A stretch of DNA of 64,000 nt from Xanthobacteraceae bacterium (lineage in GTDB: Bacteria > Pseudomonadota > Alphaproteobacteria > Rhizobiales > Xanthobacteraceae): NCBI GenBank assembly GCA_024508855.1, contig JANINJ010000086.1, positions 37,421-101,420 on the forward strand, written 5' to 3'. Below, in pieces: positions 6,776-16,680 of this stretch; within the stretch, counting starts at the first letter, position 1, and every line of letters starts with the position of its first letter. The notes below the pieces were generated by a model. It worked only from the letters and a program-made list of their open reading frames with translations. It was not told the origin of the DNA and did not search any database. The position numbers and the translations under genes were made by a program.

Positions 6776-9241
6776 GTGATTGCCGCGAAGAATTCGTCGG
6801 AACGATTGAAGATCGAACTTGGGGATATTGCCGTCCTGCAGCGCAAGTGGCGGGCCGCCCTGAAGCCGGGCCATAGCTTGCCGCGTTATGAGGACGTGAT
6901 GCTTGGTAGCCTTGGCCGGCTCGCCGATCACGTCATCCTCTTACGGGGCGAGCCGGACAATCTCGAACTATCGCGCAGCGGCAGATATGCCCAGCGCTGG
7001 CTTGGCACCGAAGCCTGGGACGTGTCGCTCGACGCGTTGCCGCCCGATTGCGCGACGGCCGTTGCCGAGGCCGTCGCCTCGTCCGCGCGAAACAAGCAGC
7101 CTTATCTGGCAACAGCGCATTGCGTTCGCGATGGCATCGTTCAGGTGTACGACATCCTGATCCTGCCGACATTGTCGCGCTGGGGAGACATGTTGTTCGG
7201 AGCCTACGTCAACGAACGAAATCAGCAATACAATCTGCTTGATGCAGTTTTCGCCAGCGCCGACGAAGGGATTCTGTCGCTGGCGGCTATTCGCGACGCA
7301 GCGGGCCGGCCATTCGATTTCCAGATCGTTCATCTCAATGAGTCGGCGTCACGTCATTTGAGGCAGCCGCAAACCGGATTGCTGTGGCATCGGCTCAGTG
7401 CGGGAGAACATCTTCTGGGGGCGCCGGTGGTCCTCGATCATCTGCTGGATACGGTCAATTCCGGAGACAGCGTCCAGTTCGAACTCGAAAGCGATCTGCG
7501 TAACCTGCGGCTGAGCGCAACCGCATTCGGTGACATGGTCTCGCTGACGATATCGGATGTCACGGCTCTCAAGAGGCGGGAAGATTCGTTTCGTCTGTTG
7601 TTCGAGAACAATCCGATGCCGATGTGGCTGTTCGATGCCCGGACAACCGAATTCCTGGCCGTCAACGACGCAGCCGTGCAGCACTATGGCTACGACCGTG
7701 CGACCTTCCTCCGTATGAAGCTGCGGCAGATATGGCCCCAGGACGAATGGGAATCGCACTCACAGGCTCTCACGGAAGTTGGAGACGCCTATCAGTCGGC
7801 GCGAACGTGGCGTCACCTGAAAGCGGACGGCCGCGAGATCCAGGTGCTGACATTCGGGCGCCGCGTCGCATTCGATGGTCGTGACAGTTATCTGGTCGCG
7901 ATCGTCGACATTACGGAGCGCCGGGAAGCCGAAGCCCGCGTCGCGTATATGGCGCATCACGATGGTCTGACGAATTTACCCAATCGGGTATTGTATCAGG
8001 AGCGTCTGGGGCTGGCGCTGGCGCAGGCGCAATCCACGGGCCGGCATATTGCCGTTCTTTGCGTCGATCTCGACCTGTTCAAGAACGTCAACGATTCGTT
8101 CGGTCATCCGATGGGCGACCGTCTGCTGATGCTGGTCGCGGATCGCCTGCGGTCGATGACGCGCGAAAGCGACGTCGCCGCTCGTCTCGGCGGCGATGAA
8201 TTCGCGGTCATCATGGCCGATGCGACGCCTCGGGATGCCAGTGATTATGCCGCCGACCTGATCGAGGCGCTGAGCAAGCCGTACGACATCGGCGGGATTG
8301 AAATTGTAATCGGGGCCAGCATCGGGATTGCACTTTCGCCCGGTGACGGCACCACAAGCGAGGATTTGATGCGCAACGCCGATATGGCGCTGTATCGCGC
8401 CAAATCCGAAGGCGGCGGCGTCCACCGCTTTTTCGAAAAGGAAATGGATCGCCAGGCGCAGAAACGGCGCGAGATGGAATTCGATTTGCGCCGGGCATTC
8501 GCGAACGGCGAATTCGAGCTCCACTATCAGCCGCTGGTCAATCTTTCCGCCAATCGCATTAGCGGATTCGAATCTCTCATGCGATGGCGGCATCCGCAGA
8601 AGGGCATGATCTCGCCGGCCGAGTTTATTCCGGTGGCCGAGGATATCGGATTGATCGTCAGTCTGGGCGAATGGGCGATGCGGGAGGCCTGCAAGGAAGC
8701 AGCGACGTGGCCCGCCGACATCAAGGTCGCCGTCAATCTTTCGCCGGTTCAATTCCGCAGCCGCAATCTCGTTCCGATGGTGATTTCGGCGCTTGCGGTG
8801 TCCGGTTTATCGCCGCGACGGCTTGAGCTGGAAATCACCGAGTCGGTGTTCCTTGCCGAGACCGAGGCAAACGTCGCCACGCTTCATCAGTTGCGCGAGC
8901 TCGGCGTGAGTATTTCCATGGATGACTTCGGCACGGGGTATTCCAGTCTGAGCTATCTGCGGAGCTTCCCGTTCGACAAGATCAAGATTGATCGTTCGTT
9001 CGTGAAGGACATCGCAGAGCGGCCGGATTGCAGCGCGATCGTCAAGGCGATCTCGGGACTCGGTCGTAGTCTTCAGATCATGACCACGGCCGAGGGTGTC
9101 GAGACGTCCGATCAGCTGGACTGGCTGCGCGCCGAAGGTTGCAACGAGGTGCAAGGCTTCCTGTTCAGCGGGGCGCGGCCGTCGTCAGAGATCGGACAGC
9201 TATTGCGTAAATTCAACCGAGGCGAAGCAGACGCTGCCTGA
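6776..9241 (+). CDS. PAS-GGDEF-EAL cyclic di-GMP turnover protein
   Basis: An 821-residue soluble protein. Residues about 15-150 resemble a PAS_5-like sensor, about 155-275 a second PAS-like region and about 285-400 a typical PAS with PAC (DITERREAEARV). The diguanylate cyclase domain has an intact GGDEF (472-476). The phosphodiesterase domain begins near 575 with ESL (599-601) in place of EAL but keeps the metal-binding glutamate, ELEITES and DDFGTGYSSL. Both activities are therefore possible, and one may be regulatory. GTG at 6776 follows AGAGG. There are no membrane segments, so the signal is cytoplasmic. Confidence 0.92.
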   Translation: MIAAKNSSERLKIELGDIAVLQRKWRAALKPGHSLPRYEDVMLGSLGRLADHVILLRGEPDNLELSRSGRYAQRWLGTEAWDVSLDALPPDCATAVAEAVASSARNKQPYLATAHCVRDGIVQVYDILILPTLSRWGDMLFGAYVNERNQQYNLLDAVFASADEGILSLAAIRDAAGRPFDFQIVHLNESASRHLRQPQTGLLWHRLSAGEHLLGAPVVLDHLLDTVNSGDSVQFELESDLRNLRLSATAFGDMVSLTISDVTALKRREDSFRLLFENNPMPMWLFDARTTEFLAVNDAAVQHYGYDRATFLRMKLRQIWPQDEWESHSQALTEVGDAYQSARTWRHLKADGREIQVLTFGRRVAFDGRDSYLVAIVDITERREAEARVAYMAHHDGLTNLPNRVLYQERLGLALAQAQSTGRHIAVLCVDLDLFKNVNDSFGHPMGDRLLMLVADRLRSMTRESDVAARLGGDEFAVIMADATPRDASDYAADLIEALSKPYDIGGIEIVIGASIGIALSPGDGTTSEDLMRNADMALYRAKSEGGGVHRFFEKEMDRQAQKRREMEFDLRRAFANGEFELHYQPLVNLSANRISGFESLMRWRHPQKGMISPAEFIPVAEDIGLIVSLGEWAMREACKEAATWPADIKVAVNLSPVQFRSRNLVPMVISALAVSGLSPRRLELEITESVFLAETEANVATLHQLRELGVSISMDDFGTGYSSLSYLRSFPFDKIKIDRSFVKDIAERPDCSAIVKAISGLGRSLQIMTTAEGVETSDQLDWLRAEGCNEVQGFLFSGARPSSEIGQLLRKFNRGEADAA

Positions 9242-9244
9242 GCA

Positions 9245-9808
9245 CTAGAACCGCGTCACCAGATCGGTGATGGCGGGACGCGGGCGATCTTCGTTCGGCT
9301 TGGCCGACTTTCCGATATGGACAAAGCCGGCCAGTTGTTCTTCCGGTTTCAGCCCCAATGCCGTCAGCACGTCGCGGTCGAAGGCGAACCACCCGGTCAG
9401 CCAGTTGGCGCCGTAGCCTAGCGCGGTCGTAGCGGTGACGATATTCATCGCGCTGGCGCCGGCGGACAACTGCTGTTCCCACGGTGGCACTTTCGGATGC
9501 GGCTTGGTCGAGCTCACCACCGCAATCACGAGAGGCGCTTCCATGAAGGCGTCGCGCGCTTTTGCAATATCCTGCTCGGAGGCATCGGGGTTCTTTTTGG
9601 TGAGAACCTGCGCAAAAATTTCGCCAGCCTTCTTCCGCGCATCGCCTTCAAAAACGATGAACCGCCATGGCGCAATCTTGCCATGATCGGGCACCCGTGC
9701 GCCGATGGTGAGAATGGTTTCGAGTTCGGCCGGCGAGGGGCCGGCGCCGCTCATGTCGCGCGGCTTGACGGAGCGGCGGGTTCGCAGGAAGTCGATTATT
9801 TCAGACAT
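9245..9808 (-). CDS. Nitroreductase family protein
   Basis: A 187-residue FMN-dependent nitroreductase-type oxidoreductase. The N-terminal FLRTRRSVKPRDM holds the arginines that contact FMN phosphate; PDHGKIAPWRFIVFEG and GYGANWLTGW are also typical of the short YdjA/TdsD-like branch. It reduces quinones or nitro compounds with NAD(P)H; the true substrate is unknown. It is convergent with the GGDEF/EAL gene, with 3 bp between the stop codons, and lies downstream of thrS on the same strand. Confidence 0.9.
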   Translation of the reverse strand: MSEIIDFLRTRRSVKPRDMSGAGPSPAELETILTIGARVPDHGKIAPWRFIVFEGDARKKAGEIFAQVLTKKNPDASEQDIAKARDAFMEAPLVIAVVSSTKPHPKVPPWEQQLSAGASAMNIVTATTALGYGANWLTGWFAFDRDVLTALGLKPEEQLAGFVHIGKSAKPNEDRPRPAITDLVTRF

Positions 9809-9859
9809 GGTGATCCGGTAATTGTTTTGTCGTGGCGCGCATGTGCGCGCCGCTCATAT

Positions 9860-9891
9860 CGTGCCGGCTGCCATGTTTGGCAACCGGCACG
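9860..9891 (-). terminator. Hairpin after thrS
   Basis: CGTGCCGG and CCGGCACG with an inner TGCCA/TGGCA helix form a near-perfect stem about 15 bp past the thrS stop. No T-run follows on the minus strand (GATATGAG), so it may be a 3'-end stabiliser rather than an intrinsic terminator. A second palindrome (GGCGCGCATGTGCGCGCC) sits at 9834-9851. Confidence 0.4.
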
Positions 9892-9905
9892 ACTTTAGGG
9901 GCTCT

Positions 9906-11951
9906 CTAAACGACACCGGCAGTGCGGGCCCGCTTGACGTCCGGCGGCACCGCTTCCTCGACCAGTGCGGCTAAGGCGTCGTTGAGCGACATCACGGTCT
10001 GTCCCTCGCTGCCGAGGCGGCGGATCGACACCGAATGGGTCTCGGCTTCCTTTTTGCCGACGACCAGCAGCGCGGGAATTTTCGCCAGCGAGTGTTCGCG
10101 CACTTTGTAGTTGATCTTCTCGTTGCGCAGATCGAGCTCAACGCGCAGGCCCGCCTTGCGCGCGGCGGCGGCGACCTGCTTCGCGTATTCGTCGCCCTCC
10201 GACGTGATCGTGGTGACGACCGCCTGCACCGGCGCGAGCCATAGCGGGAAGTTGCCGGCATAGTGTTCGATCAGGATGCCGATGAAGCGCTCCATCGAGC
10301 CGCAGATCGCGCGATGCACCATAATCGGCGTCTTCTTCGAACCGTCCGCATCGATGTAGAACGCGCCGAACAGGCCCGGCAGGTTGAGGTCCACCTGCGT
10401 GGTACCGCACTGCCAGTCGCGGCCGATCGCGTCGCGCAGCACGTATTCGAACTTCGGCCCGTAGAACGCGCCTTCGCCGGGATTGATCGCAGTCTTGATG
10501 CGGCCACCCGAATTGGTCTCGATCTCGCGTAGCACCGTCGCCATGACACGCTCGGCGTGATCCCAACTCTCGTCGGTGCCGACGCGTTTCTCCGGCCGCG
10601 TCGACAGTTTGACGACGATGTCGCCGAAGCCGAAATCGGAATAGGTCGACAGGATCAGGTCGTTGATCTTGAGGCACTCATCCGCGAGCTGTTCCTCGGT
10701 GCAGAAGACGTGCGCGTCGTCCTGCGTGAAGCCGCGCACGCGCATCAGTCCGTGCATCGCGCCCGACGGCTCGTAGCGGTGCACCACGCCGAACTCCGCG
10801 AGGCGCAACGGCAGGTCGCGATAGCTCTTCAGGCCATGCTTGAAGATCTGGATATGGCCGGGGCAGTTCATCGGCTTGAGCGCAAACCAGCGCTTGTCCT
10901 CGGCCTCGTCGCCGGCGGATTGCGCCGCGAACATGTTCTCGCGATACCAGTCCCAGTGACCGGAGGTTTCCCACAGCACCTTGTCGAGAATCTGCGGTGC
11001 ATTGACCTCGTCATAGTCGCCAGTGAGGCGGCGGCGCATGTAGGCGATCAGCGCCTGGAAGATGGTCCAGCCCTTCGGATGCCAGAAGACGACGCCGGGC
11101 CCTTCTTCCTGGAAATGAAACAGGTCGAGTTCGCGGCCGAGCTTGCGGTGGTCGCGCTTTTCGGCCTCCTCGATCTGCTTCAGGTAGAAGTCGAGTTCTT
11201 CCTGCTTGGCGAAGGCCGTGCCATAGATGCGCGTCAGCATCGGGTTGTTGTTGTCGCCGCGCCAATAAGCGCCGGCCACCTTCATCAGCTTGAAGGCGTT
11301 GCCGACCTTGCCGGTCGACGTCATGTGCGGACCGCGGCAGAGGTCGAACCAGTCGCCCTGCTTGTAGATGCGGATGGTCTGGTCTTCCGGAATCGCATCG
11401 ACCAGTTCGACCTTGAAGCTCTCGCCCTTTTCAGCGAATACGCGCTTGGTCTCGTCGCGCGTCCAGATTTCCTTGGTGAACGGTTTGTCGCGCGCGATGA
11501 TCTCGCGCATCTTCTTTTCGATCGCGGCAAAATCTTCGGGTGTGAACGGCTCGTTGCGGAAGAAGTCGTAATAGAAGCCGTTCTCGATCACCGGGCCGAT
11601 GGTGACTTGCGTGCCGGGCCACAGCGTCTGCACGGCTTCGGCCAGCACATGGGCGGCATCGTGCCGAATCAGTTCGAGCGCGCGAGGATCGTCGCGGTTG
11701 ACGAACTCGATCCTGGCATCGTCCGCGATCGGATCGGCAAGGTCGCGGACTTCGCCATCGAGCGCCATCGCAACGGTACGTTTGGCAAGCGAGGGCGAAA
11801 TGCCCTTGGCGATATCAAGGCCGGTCGTGTTTTTGGGAAATTCGCGGCGTGCACCGTCAGGAAAGGTGAGGGTGACGTTATTGCTTTCCACCGGTTTCAA
11901 ATTGGCAAGGCCGAACTGGAATCCTGAGGCGGGCGTCTTGTCGTCGGGCAT
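9906..11951 (-). CDS. thrS: Threonyl-tRNA synthetase
   Basis: A 681-residue class II aminoacyl-tRNA synthetase that charges tRNA-Thr. The N-terminal TGS domain is followed by the editing domain ([15 protein letters not shown] holds the HxxxH), the catalytic core with the zinc cysteine in [10 protein letters not shown], motif 2 ([20 protein letters not shown]), motif 3 ([19 protein letters not shown]) and the C-terminal anticodon-binding domain ([11 protein letters not shown]). The ATG at 11951 has AGGAG 8 nt upstream; an open frame continues further upstream without support. The MFS gene at 12133 is divergent. Confidence 0.98.
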   Translation of the reverse strand: MPDDKTPASGFQFGLANLKPVESNNVTLTFPDGARREFPKNTTGLDIAKGISPSLAKRTVAMALDGEVRDLADPIADDARIEFVNRDDPRALELIRHDAAHVLAEAVQTLWPGTQVTIGPVIENGFYYDFFRNEPFTPEDFAAIEKKMREIIARDKPFTKEIWTRDETKRVFAEKGESFKVELVDAIPEDQTIRIYKQGDWFDLCRGPHMTSTGKVGNAFKLMKVAGAYWRGDNNNPMLTRIYGTAFAKQEELDFYLKQIEEAEKRDHRKLGRELDLFHFQEEGPGVVFWHPKGWTIFQALIAYMRRRLTGDYDEVNAPQILDKVLWETSGHWDWYRENMFAAQSAGDEAEDKRWFALKPMNCPGHIQIFKHGLKSYRDLPLRLAEFGVVHRYEPSGAMHGLMRVRGFTQDDAHVFCTEEQLADECLKINDLILSTYSDFGFGDIVVKLSTRPEKRVGTDESWDHAERVMATVLREIETNSGGRIKTAINPGEGAFYGPKFEYVLRDAIGRDWQCGTTQVDLNLPGLFGAFYIDADGSKKTPIMVHRAICGSMERFIGILIEHYAGNFPLWLAPVQAVVTTITSEGDEYAKQVAAAARKAGLRVELDLRNEKINYKVREHSLAKIPALLVVGKKEAETHSVSIRRLGSEGQTVMSLNDALAALVEEAVPPDVKRARTAGVV

Positions 11952-12132
11952 CGTGTTCTCCTTTGGCTCACTCCTGCGAACGGGCGCAGGTAAGCGGAAT
12001 GCTGCGGTATACCAGCGGGGGGCATTCTTGCAACCATTGCTGCTCTGTTCTTGCGACGGCTGCAAAGCACCATTGCGGCAGCGACTTCACTATTTAGATG
12101 CAGATGCATCGAAATCATGCTATGGTACGATT

Positions 12133-13287
12133 GTGACCCGCTCATTTGCCCCCACGTCATTGCTGCTCGGAAACTTTGTCATTGGCACCTCGATCATCGG
12201 GCCAAGCGGCATGCTGACCGAGCTTTCATCCGGTCTCGGCGTCACCATCCGCGACGCCGGACTGCTGATCACGTTCGGCGCGGTGGTACTGTGCATCTGT
12301 TCGCCATTGAGCGCGTGGCTGACCAGCCGCTTCGACCGGCGTTATCTGCTTGGCTTCATTCTGTTCACGCTGGCGCTGACCAATCTGGCTTCGGCTTTCG
12401 CACCGAGCTATGCCGCACTGATGGCGATACGGCTGCTGATGATGGCGGTAGCTGCGCCGTTCACGCCGCAGGCGGCCAGCACCGTTGGATTGATCGTCCC
12501 CGAGGAAAAGCGTGGCAGCGCCATCGCCTATGTCTTTCTCGGCTGGTCTCTGGCCGCCGCCGTCGGCTTGCCGTTGGTGACGGTGATTGCCAGCCGCTAT
12601 GGATGGCAGGCGGCCTATATCGGCATTGCTGTATTGTCGTGTGTCAGCTTCGCCATGTTGATGTGGCGCCTGCCGCTCGGGGTGAGAGGCGCGCCGGTCG
12701 AATTGAAAACATGGGTTGCGCTCGGCCGCAATCCGCTGGTGGTTTTGCTGCTGCTGATCACGATGCTGCAGATGTCCGGACAATTCGTGATCTTCACCTT
12801 CATGGCGCCATTGCTGCAACGGCTTGCAAGCGCCGGCCCGGAAGCGATTGCGATCGTGTTTTCGCTCTATGGCATCTTTGGTTTCGTGGGCAACATGATC
12901 GCCACGCGGTTGGTCGATTCACTCGGAGGCTACCGCACGTCGCTGATCTTTACCGTGGCGTTGCTCGCCGGGGTCAGCATCTGGGCGTTCGGTGCGGGAG
13001 CGCTCTCGGCGATGGCGTTCGGCGTCAGTGTCTGGGGCCTTGGCTTTGCTTCGACCAATTCCATGCAGCAGGTACGGCTTGTCGGCGCGGCGCCGCCATT
13101 TGCGGGAGCGTCGGTCTCGCTGAACACATCGGTGCTCTATATCGGTCAGGCCGTCGGCTCGGCGCTCGGCGGCATGCTGTATGTGCGCGATCTGTTACAT
13201 GCCGCAGGCTTTGTGGCGGTATCCTTCGTCGTCGTCGCACTGATCGTGGTGTTGATCACCGGACGCCTGGTGCCGGCAAGGCCCTGA
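12133..13287 (+). CDS. MFS transporter (DHA1-like drug/metabolite exporter)
   Basis: A 384-residue membrane protein with about 12 hydrophobic segments. The TM2-TM3 loop reads WLTSRFDRRYLL, and the motif-C region around PFTPQAASTVGLIVPEEKRGSA is typical of DHA1 exporters related to arabinose/drug efflux proteins. The substrate is unknown. GTG at 12133 begins the conserved sequence (TRSFAPTSLLLGNF). A partly palindromic GATGCAGATGCATC lies about 30 bp upstream, between this gene and divergent thrS. Confidence 0.85.
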   Translation: MTRSFAPTSLLLGNFVIGTSIIGPSGMLTELSSGLGVTIRDAGLLITFGAVVLCICSPLSAWLTSRFDRRYLLGFILFTLALTNLASAFAPSYAALMAIRLLMMAVAAPFTPQAASTVGLIVPEEKRGSAIAYVFLGWSLAAAVGLPLVTVIASRYGWQAAYIGIAVLSCVSFAMLMWRLPLGVRGAPVELKTWVALGRNPLVVLLLLITMLQMSGQFVIFTFMAPLLQRLASAGPEAIAIVFSLYGIFGFVGNMIATRLVDSLGGYRTSLIFTVALLAGVSIWAFGAGALSAMAFGVSVWGLGFASTNSMQQVRLVGAAPPFAGASVSLNTSVLYIGQAVGSALGGMLYVRDLLHAAGFVAVSFVVVALIVVLITGRLVPARP

Positions 13288-13294
13288 CACGGAT

Positions 13295-13621
13295 TCAGTC
13301 GCAGATCCGCGTCAATACGGCATTGAACCGGATGCCGGGAAGCTGCAGCGCAGCGCCTTCAAGATCGATGGTGTCGCCGTTGGTGCGGCCCTTGAGGGTC
13401 AGCGTCACCATGTCCGTTCCGAACAAGGGCTTGAACGCGGGATCGTCGTTGTATCGCTGGGTTGAGACCTTCACGAGGATCTCGTCCTCGGTGCCGGAGT
13501 AATTCCCGATGAATGCGAACCCGGAATTTCCGCCGCGGATTTTACCGCCGATGGCGTAGACGATTCCGTTGCCGGTGCCATGCGCGGTATGGAAAGCAAC
13601 CGCATAGAGTCCGTCTCGCAC
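13295..13621 (-). CDS. GrlR-like small protein (first of two)
   Basis: A 108-residue protein starting at GTG. It has the GrlR fold pattern: DGLYAVAF at the start, a glycine-rich hairpin RGGNSGFAFIGNY, and the C-terminal NAVLTRICD. GrlR was named as a negative regulator of type III secretion in enteropathogenic E. coli, but no secretion genes are here, and homologues are widespread in Bradyrhizobium-type genomes without known function. It is paralogous to the protein at 49331-49657, of the same length. It is convergent with the MFS gene (7 bp gap). Confidence 0.75.
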   Translation of the reverse strand: MRDGLYAVAFHTAHGTGNGIVYAIGGKIRGGNSGFAFIGNYSGTEDEILVKVSTQRYNDDPAFKPLFGTDMVTLTLKGRTNGDTIDLEGAALQLPGIRFNAVLTRICD

Positions 13622-13705
13622 CTTGTTGCCCCAACCGTTATCGCCGCCTGAAAATTATCCTATGCCGCTACAAATCGAAGAACAACGGGACCAGTGACGT
13701 AGCGT

Positions 13706-14044
13706 CTAGGATTGTGAGTCATTGACGCCACGCCATCGGCCGAAGCGCCATGGCAGGTACCATGTTGCACCGGGCGGTCTCGCGGTCGGGACGTTGTCGA
13801 TACCGGATGTCCCCCATGGCTGGCAGCGCAGAAGCCGCGCCAGGGTCATCCACCCGCCGGCCCATAGCCCGAACCGCGCAATCGCCTCGTCGCCATAGAC
13901 CGAACATGTCGGAAGGTGACGGCAGTTATAGCCGACCAGCGGCGACAACGTATGACGGTACAGCCAGATCAATCCGCGCGCGGCATTTCGGGGCAGCACC
14001 TGAACGTGACTGGCGCAATGCTGGCAGCGCTGGGAATGGGCCAT
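13706..14044 (-). CDS. yidD: Membrane protein insertion efficiency factor YidD
   Basis: A 112-residue protein with the YidD signature: LIWLYRHTLSPLVGYNCRHLPTCSVYGDEAI followed by GGWMTLARLLRCQPWG (quoted here in parts: LSPLVGYNCRHLPTCS and RLLRCQPWG). YidD helps YidC insert inner-membrane proteins. In many bacteria it sits between rnpA and yidC; here it is isolated. An N-terminal pair QRCQHCASHV forms a small extra cysteine cluster not usual in short YidD proteins. Confidence 0.9.
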   Translation of the reverse strand: MAHSQRCQHCASHVQVLPRNAARGLIWLYRHTLSPLVGYNCRHLPTCSVYGDEAIARFGLWAGGWMTLARLLRCQPWGTSGIDNVPTARPPGATWYLPWRFGRWRGVNDSQS

Positions 14045-14281
14045 GGCCGTTAGCTATTCCTGGTTTCGTTGAACGCCAGTTCCAGTACAGGAACTGGACC
14101 GATTGGCATTTGCGACACACTCGGCGAAATATCGCATGTCCGGCGTCGCGATGCAGCAAAAGCTCGTTGGAGCATTGCACGGCAACAGGTAATTTGATCA
14201 TGACAGTTCTACCACGGCGGGTTCGTCGGTCTGGTGACGGAACTGAAGTGGTCGTTCACCGGGGGCGGGGAAGGAGCCAGC

Positions 14282-15199
14282 GTGAGGTCGGCAAGGTTGC
14301 TCAGGGTTGCCGCGCGGGGATGGCTATGCGCCGCTGCGCTGATGGCGTCGATCGCGGTTGCCGGTTCTGCCCCGGGCGCACAGGCCGGGCAAACCCTTGA
14401 AGTACGCAAGCTGCCGATGCGCTTTGAATGGGTGCGATGTCAGAGCGATTGCCGCGGCGGCTGGATCAGTGCGGTAGGAGTCGTCACCTCCGATACGCCC
14501 GCTGCATTCGAAGATTTTGCGCGGGACCGCAATGTTGAGGGCGCCACTGTGGTGCTCGATTCAAGCGGCGGTTCGGTGAATGACGCCATTGCGATCGGGC
14601 GAAAATGGCGCAAGCTCGGCATCGTGACGACGGTCGGCAGCACGGTCGAGACGCGGACTCCGAACGGCCTCAGCGCCAGCGTCGAACCGGACGCATATTG
14701 CGAATCGATGTGCGTCTTTCTGCTCCTGTCGGGGAAATCACGTTACGTGCCGCCGGGCGCCCACGTGCGCGTCCACCAGATCTGGATGGGCGATCGCGCC
14801 GACGACGCGCGGGGGGCAAGCTATACCGCGCAGGACCTGATGATCGTGGAGCGCGATATCGGGCGTCTCGCCAAATACACCTTCGACATGGGGGGCTCGG
14901 GCGATCTGTTGTCCCTGGCGCTCAGCGTTCCACCCTGGGAAGACCTGCATGAACTGACGGCGGCGGAACTGCGGCTGACCAATCTGGTGACCACCGACGC
15001 GGTTGCGGACGTGCTGCCGGGGCCGGGCATCGGTGCCGATACGCCTGTTGCAGGACTGACGAGCAGCAAGCCGATTCAGGATCGATTCGTCAGCACGGCA
15101 ATCGACTCTCCACCGCCGTCTTCGGCGAAGGCGACCAAGACTGCGGAGGCTTCAGCCGTCCCCACCGGCGTCGCGGTGCCGCAACGCACCCGCCAGTAA
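14282..15199 (+). CDS. Exported ClpP-fold (crotonase superfamily) protein, COG3904-like
   Basis: A 305-residue protein with a signal peptide (residues 1-34, ending GAQA) and a domain resembling ClpP/SppA-type serine proteases: VLDSSGGSVNDAIAIGR matches the oxyanion region, CESMCVFLLLSG is placed like the nucleophile serine, and PPGAHVRVHQIW supplies a candidate histidine. A low-complexity Pro/Ala/Thr tail ends the protein. GTG 14282 is chosen because AAGGAG lies 5 nt upstream (14271-14276) and the signal peptide then starts at once; GTG 14234 is an alternative. Protease activity is an inference from fold motifs. Confidence 0.7.
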   Translation: MRSARLLRVAARGWLCAAALMASIAVAGSAPGAQAGQTLEVRKLPMRFEWVRCQSDCRGGWISAVGVVTSDTPAAFEDFARDRNVEGATVVLDSSGGSVNDAIAIGRKWRKLGIVTTVGSTVETRTPNGLSASVEPDAYCESMCVFLLLSGKSRYVPPGAHVRVHQIWMGDRADDARGASYTAQDLMIVERDIGRLAKYTFDMGGSGDLLSLALSVPPWEDLHELTAAELRLTNLVTTDAVADVLPGPGIGADTPVAGLTSSKPIQDRFVSTAIDSPPPSSAKATKTAEASAVPTGVAVPQRTRQ

Positions 15200-15224
15200 C
15201 GGCGGGTAGGCCCGGCTGGGGCTC

Positions 15225-15704
15225 TCAGTCTGCGGCCGGAGCGAGTTGTCCGCTCTTGAGGCCGGACTTGGTCCCGGTCTTGGTCTCGATCTGCCCGATG
15301 GCATCGACGACGGCCTCGAATGTCAGCATCGTCGACGCATGACGCGCCTTGTAGTCCCGCACCGGCTCCAGGAAGGCGATGTCGGCCCATTTGCCTTGCG
15401 GCGGGGCGCCATTCTCCTTCAGCATCCGAAAAACGGTGTCACGCAGTTCGCGCAATTCGCTCGCGGTTGAGCCGACCACATGTTGCGCCATGATGGACGA
15501 CGAAGCCTGCCCAAGTGCACAGGCTTTCACGTCATGAGCAAAGTCGGTCACCACCGGCCCATCCATCTTGAGGTCGATCTTTACGGTTGAACCGCAGAGT
15601 TTTGAATGCGCGGTAGCGCTGGCGTCGGGATCCGCAAGTCTGCCCAGCCTTGGAATATTGCCGGCCAGCTCGATGATCCGCTTGTTGTAGATTTCATTCA
15701 GCAT
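15225..15704 (-). CDS. NifU/SufU-like iron-sulfur scaffold domain protein
   Basis: A 159-residue protein matching the IscU/SufU/NifU-N fold. Two of the three cluster-binding cysteines are seen: Cys37 in SKLCGSTVKI and Cys62 in VKACALGQASSSIMA. The third site, normally HCSxL, reads KARHASTML, so the cysteine is replaced by alanine next to a kept histidine. It could be a degenerate scaffold, a carrier or a zinc-type protein. It is divergent from folE, with about 265 bp between them. Confidence 0.8.
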   Translation of the reverse strand: MLNEIYNKRIIELAGNIPRLGRLADPDASATAHSKLCGSTVKIDLKMDGPVVTDFAHDVKACALGQASSSIMAQHVVGSTASELRELRDTVFRMLKENGAPPQGKWADIAFLEPVRDYKARHASTMLTFEAVVDAIGQIETKTGTKSGLKSGQLAPAAD

Positions 15705-15969
15705 GGGATTTTAGCCCCGGCTTTCGCCGTTTTTTGCGCCGATTCAGCTCGGATCGCCCCGGTGTTCGCCCTTGGCGGCCCGGTTCCTCACACTATATAA
15801 GTCGAGGTACGAGAAAATACAGCCAGGCTATTACCGAAGCTGCGGAAATATAGAATTATATCCGCTGGTTGCGGTGTTAATGTTGAGGGACTCAGGCGTC
15901 CGGCGGTCGTCGCCGCCCCGTCTGCCCGGTGACACTCCGGCCTCGCGAGGCCGGTCGAACGGAGTGAAG

Positions 15970-16680
15970 ATGGACGCACTGATCAAGCCGCTGCGCACAG
16001 GCAAAAACCCAGACAGCAAATCAACCGAATCGAAGCTTCCCGAGGCGCGGCCAGGCGAGCTGGACCCATCGGAATATATGGCTGCCGCCGTTCTCCCGGA
16101 TCAGCCCCGACCGTCGCGCAGCGAGGCCGAGCAGGCGGTGCATACGCTGCTTTCGTATATTGGCGAGAATCCGCGCCGGGAAGGGCTGCTCGACACCCCG
16201 CGGCGGGTGGTCGAGGCTTTCGACGAACTGTTTCAGGGCTATCGCCAGTGTCCCGCCGAAGTACTCAACCGCACCTTCGGTGAGACTGCCGGCTACGATG
16301 ATTTCGTGCTGGTGCGCGACATCCCCTTCACCTCGCATTGCGAGCACCACATGATGCCGTTCTATGGCAAGGCCCACATCGCCTATGTGCCGGTCGAGCG
16401 GGTTGTCGGGCTCTCCAAGCTGGCGCGCCTGGTGGACATCTTCGCGCAGCGCCTGCAGACGCAGGAGCATCTGACGGCTCAGGTCGCCGCCACGATCGAC
16501 GAAGTGCTCAAGCCGCGCGGTGTCGCCGTGATGATCGAGGCAGAGCATACCTGCATGTCGGTGCGTGGCGTCGCCAAGCACGGCGCATCGACGCTGACGA
16601 CCCGCTTCACCGGTATCTTCCGCGATAACCATGCCGAACAGTCGCGCTTCATTTCGGTGGTTCGCGCCGCGCCGCGCTGA
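15970..16680 (+). CDS. folE: GTP cyclohydrolase I
   Basis: A 236-residue type I GTP cyclohydrolase, converting GTP to 7,8-dihydroneopterin triphosphate, the first step of tetrahydrofolate synthesis. Key motifs: [34 protein letters not shown] with zinc-binding Cys/His, and [16 protein letters not shown] with the second zinc cysteine. The first 45 residues form an unconserved Lys/Pro/Ser-rich extension. ATG 15970 has GGAG 5 nt upstream. hisI follows on the same strand after 191 bp. Confidence 0.97.
   Translation: MDALIKPLRTGKNPDSKSTESKLPEARPGELDPSEYMAAAVLPDQPRPSRSEAEQAVHTLLSYIGENPRREGLLDTPRRVVEAFDELFQGYRQCPAEVLNRTFGETAGYDDFVLVRDIPFTSHCEHHMMPFYGKAHIAYVPVERVVGLSKLARLVDIFAQRLQTQEHLTAQVAATIDEVLKPRGVAVMIEAEHTCMSVRGVAKHGASTLTTRFTGIFRDNHAEQSRFISVVRAAPR

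Noticed and set aside
10557..11927. Long plus-strand open frame opposite thrS
   Set aside because: thrS is complete with all class II motifs; the antisense product has no recognisable domain.
13295..13621. Evidence for a type III secretion locus from the GrlR-like genes
   Set aside because: No secretion, chaperone or effector gene is in the window, and GrlR-like genes are common without such systems.
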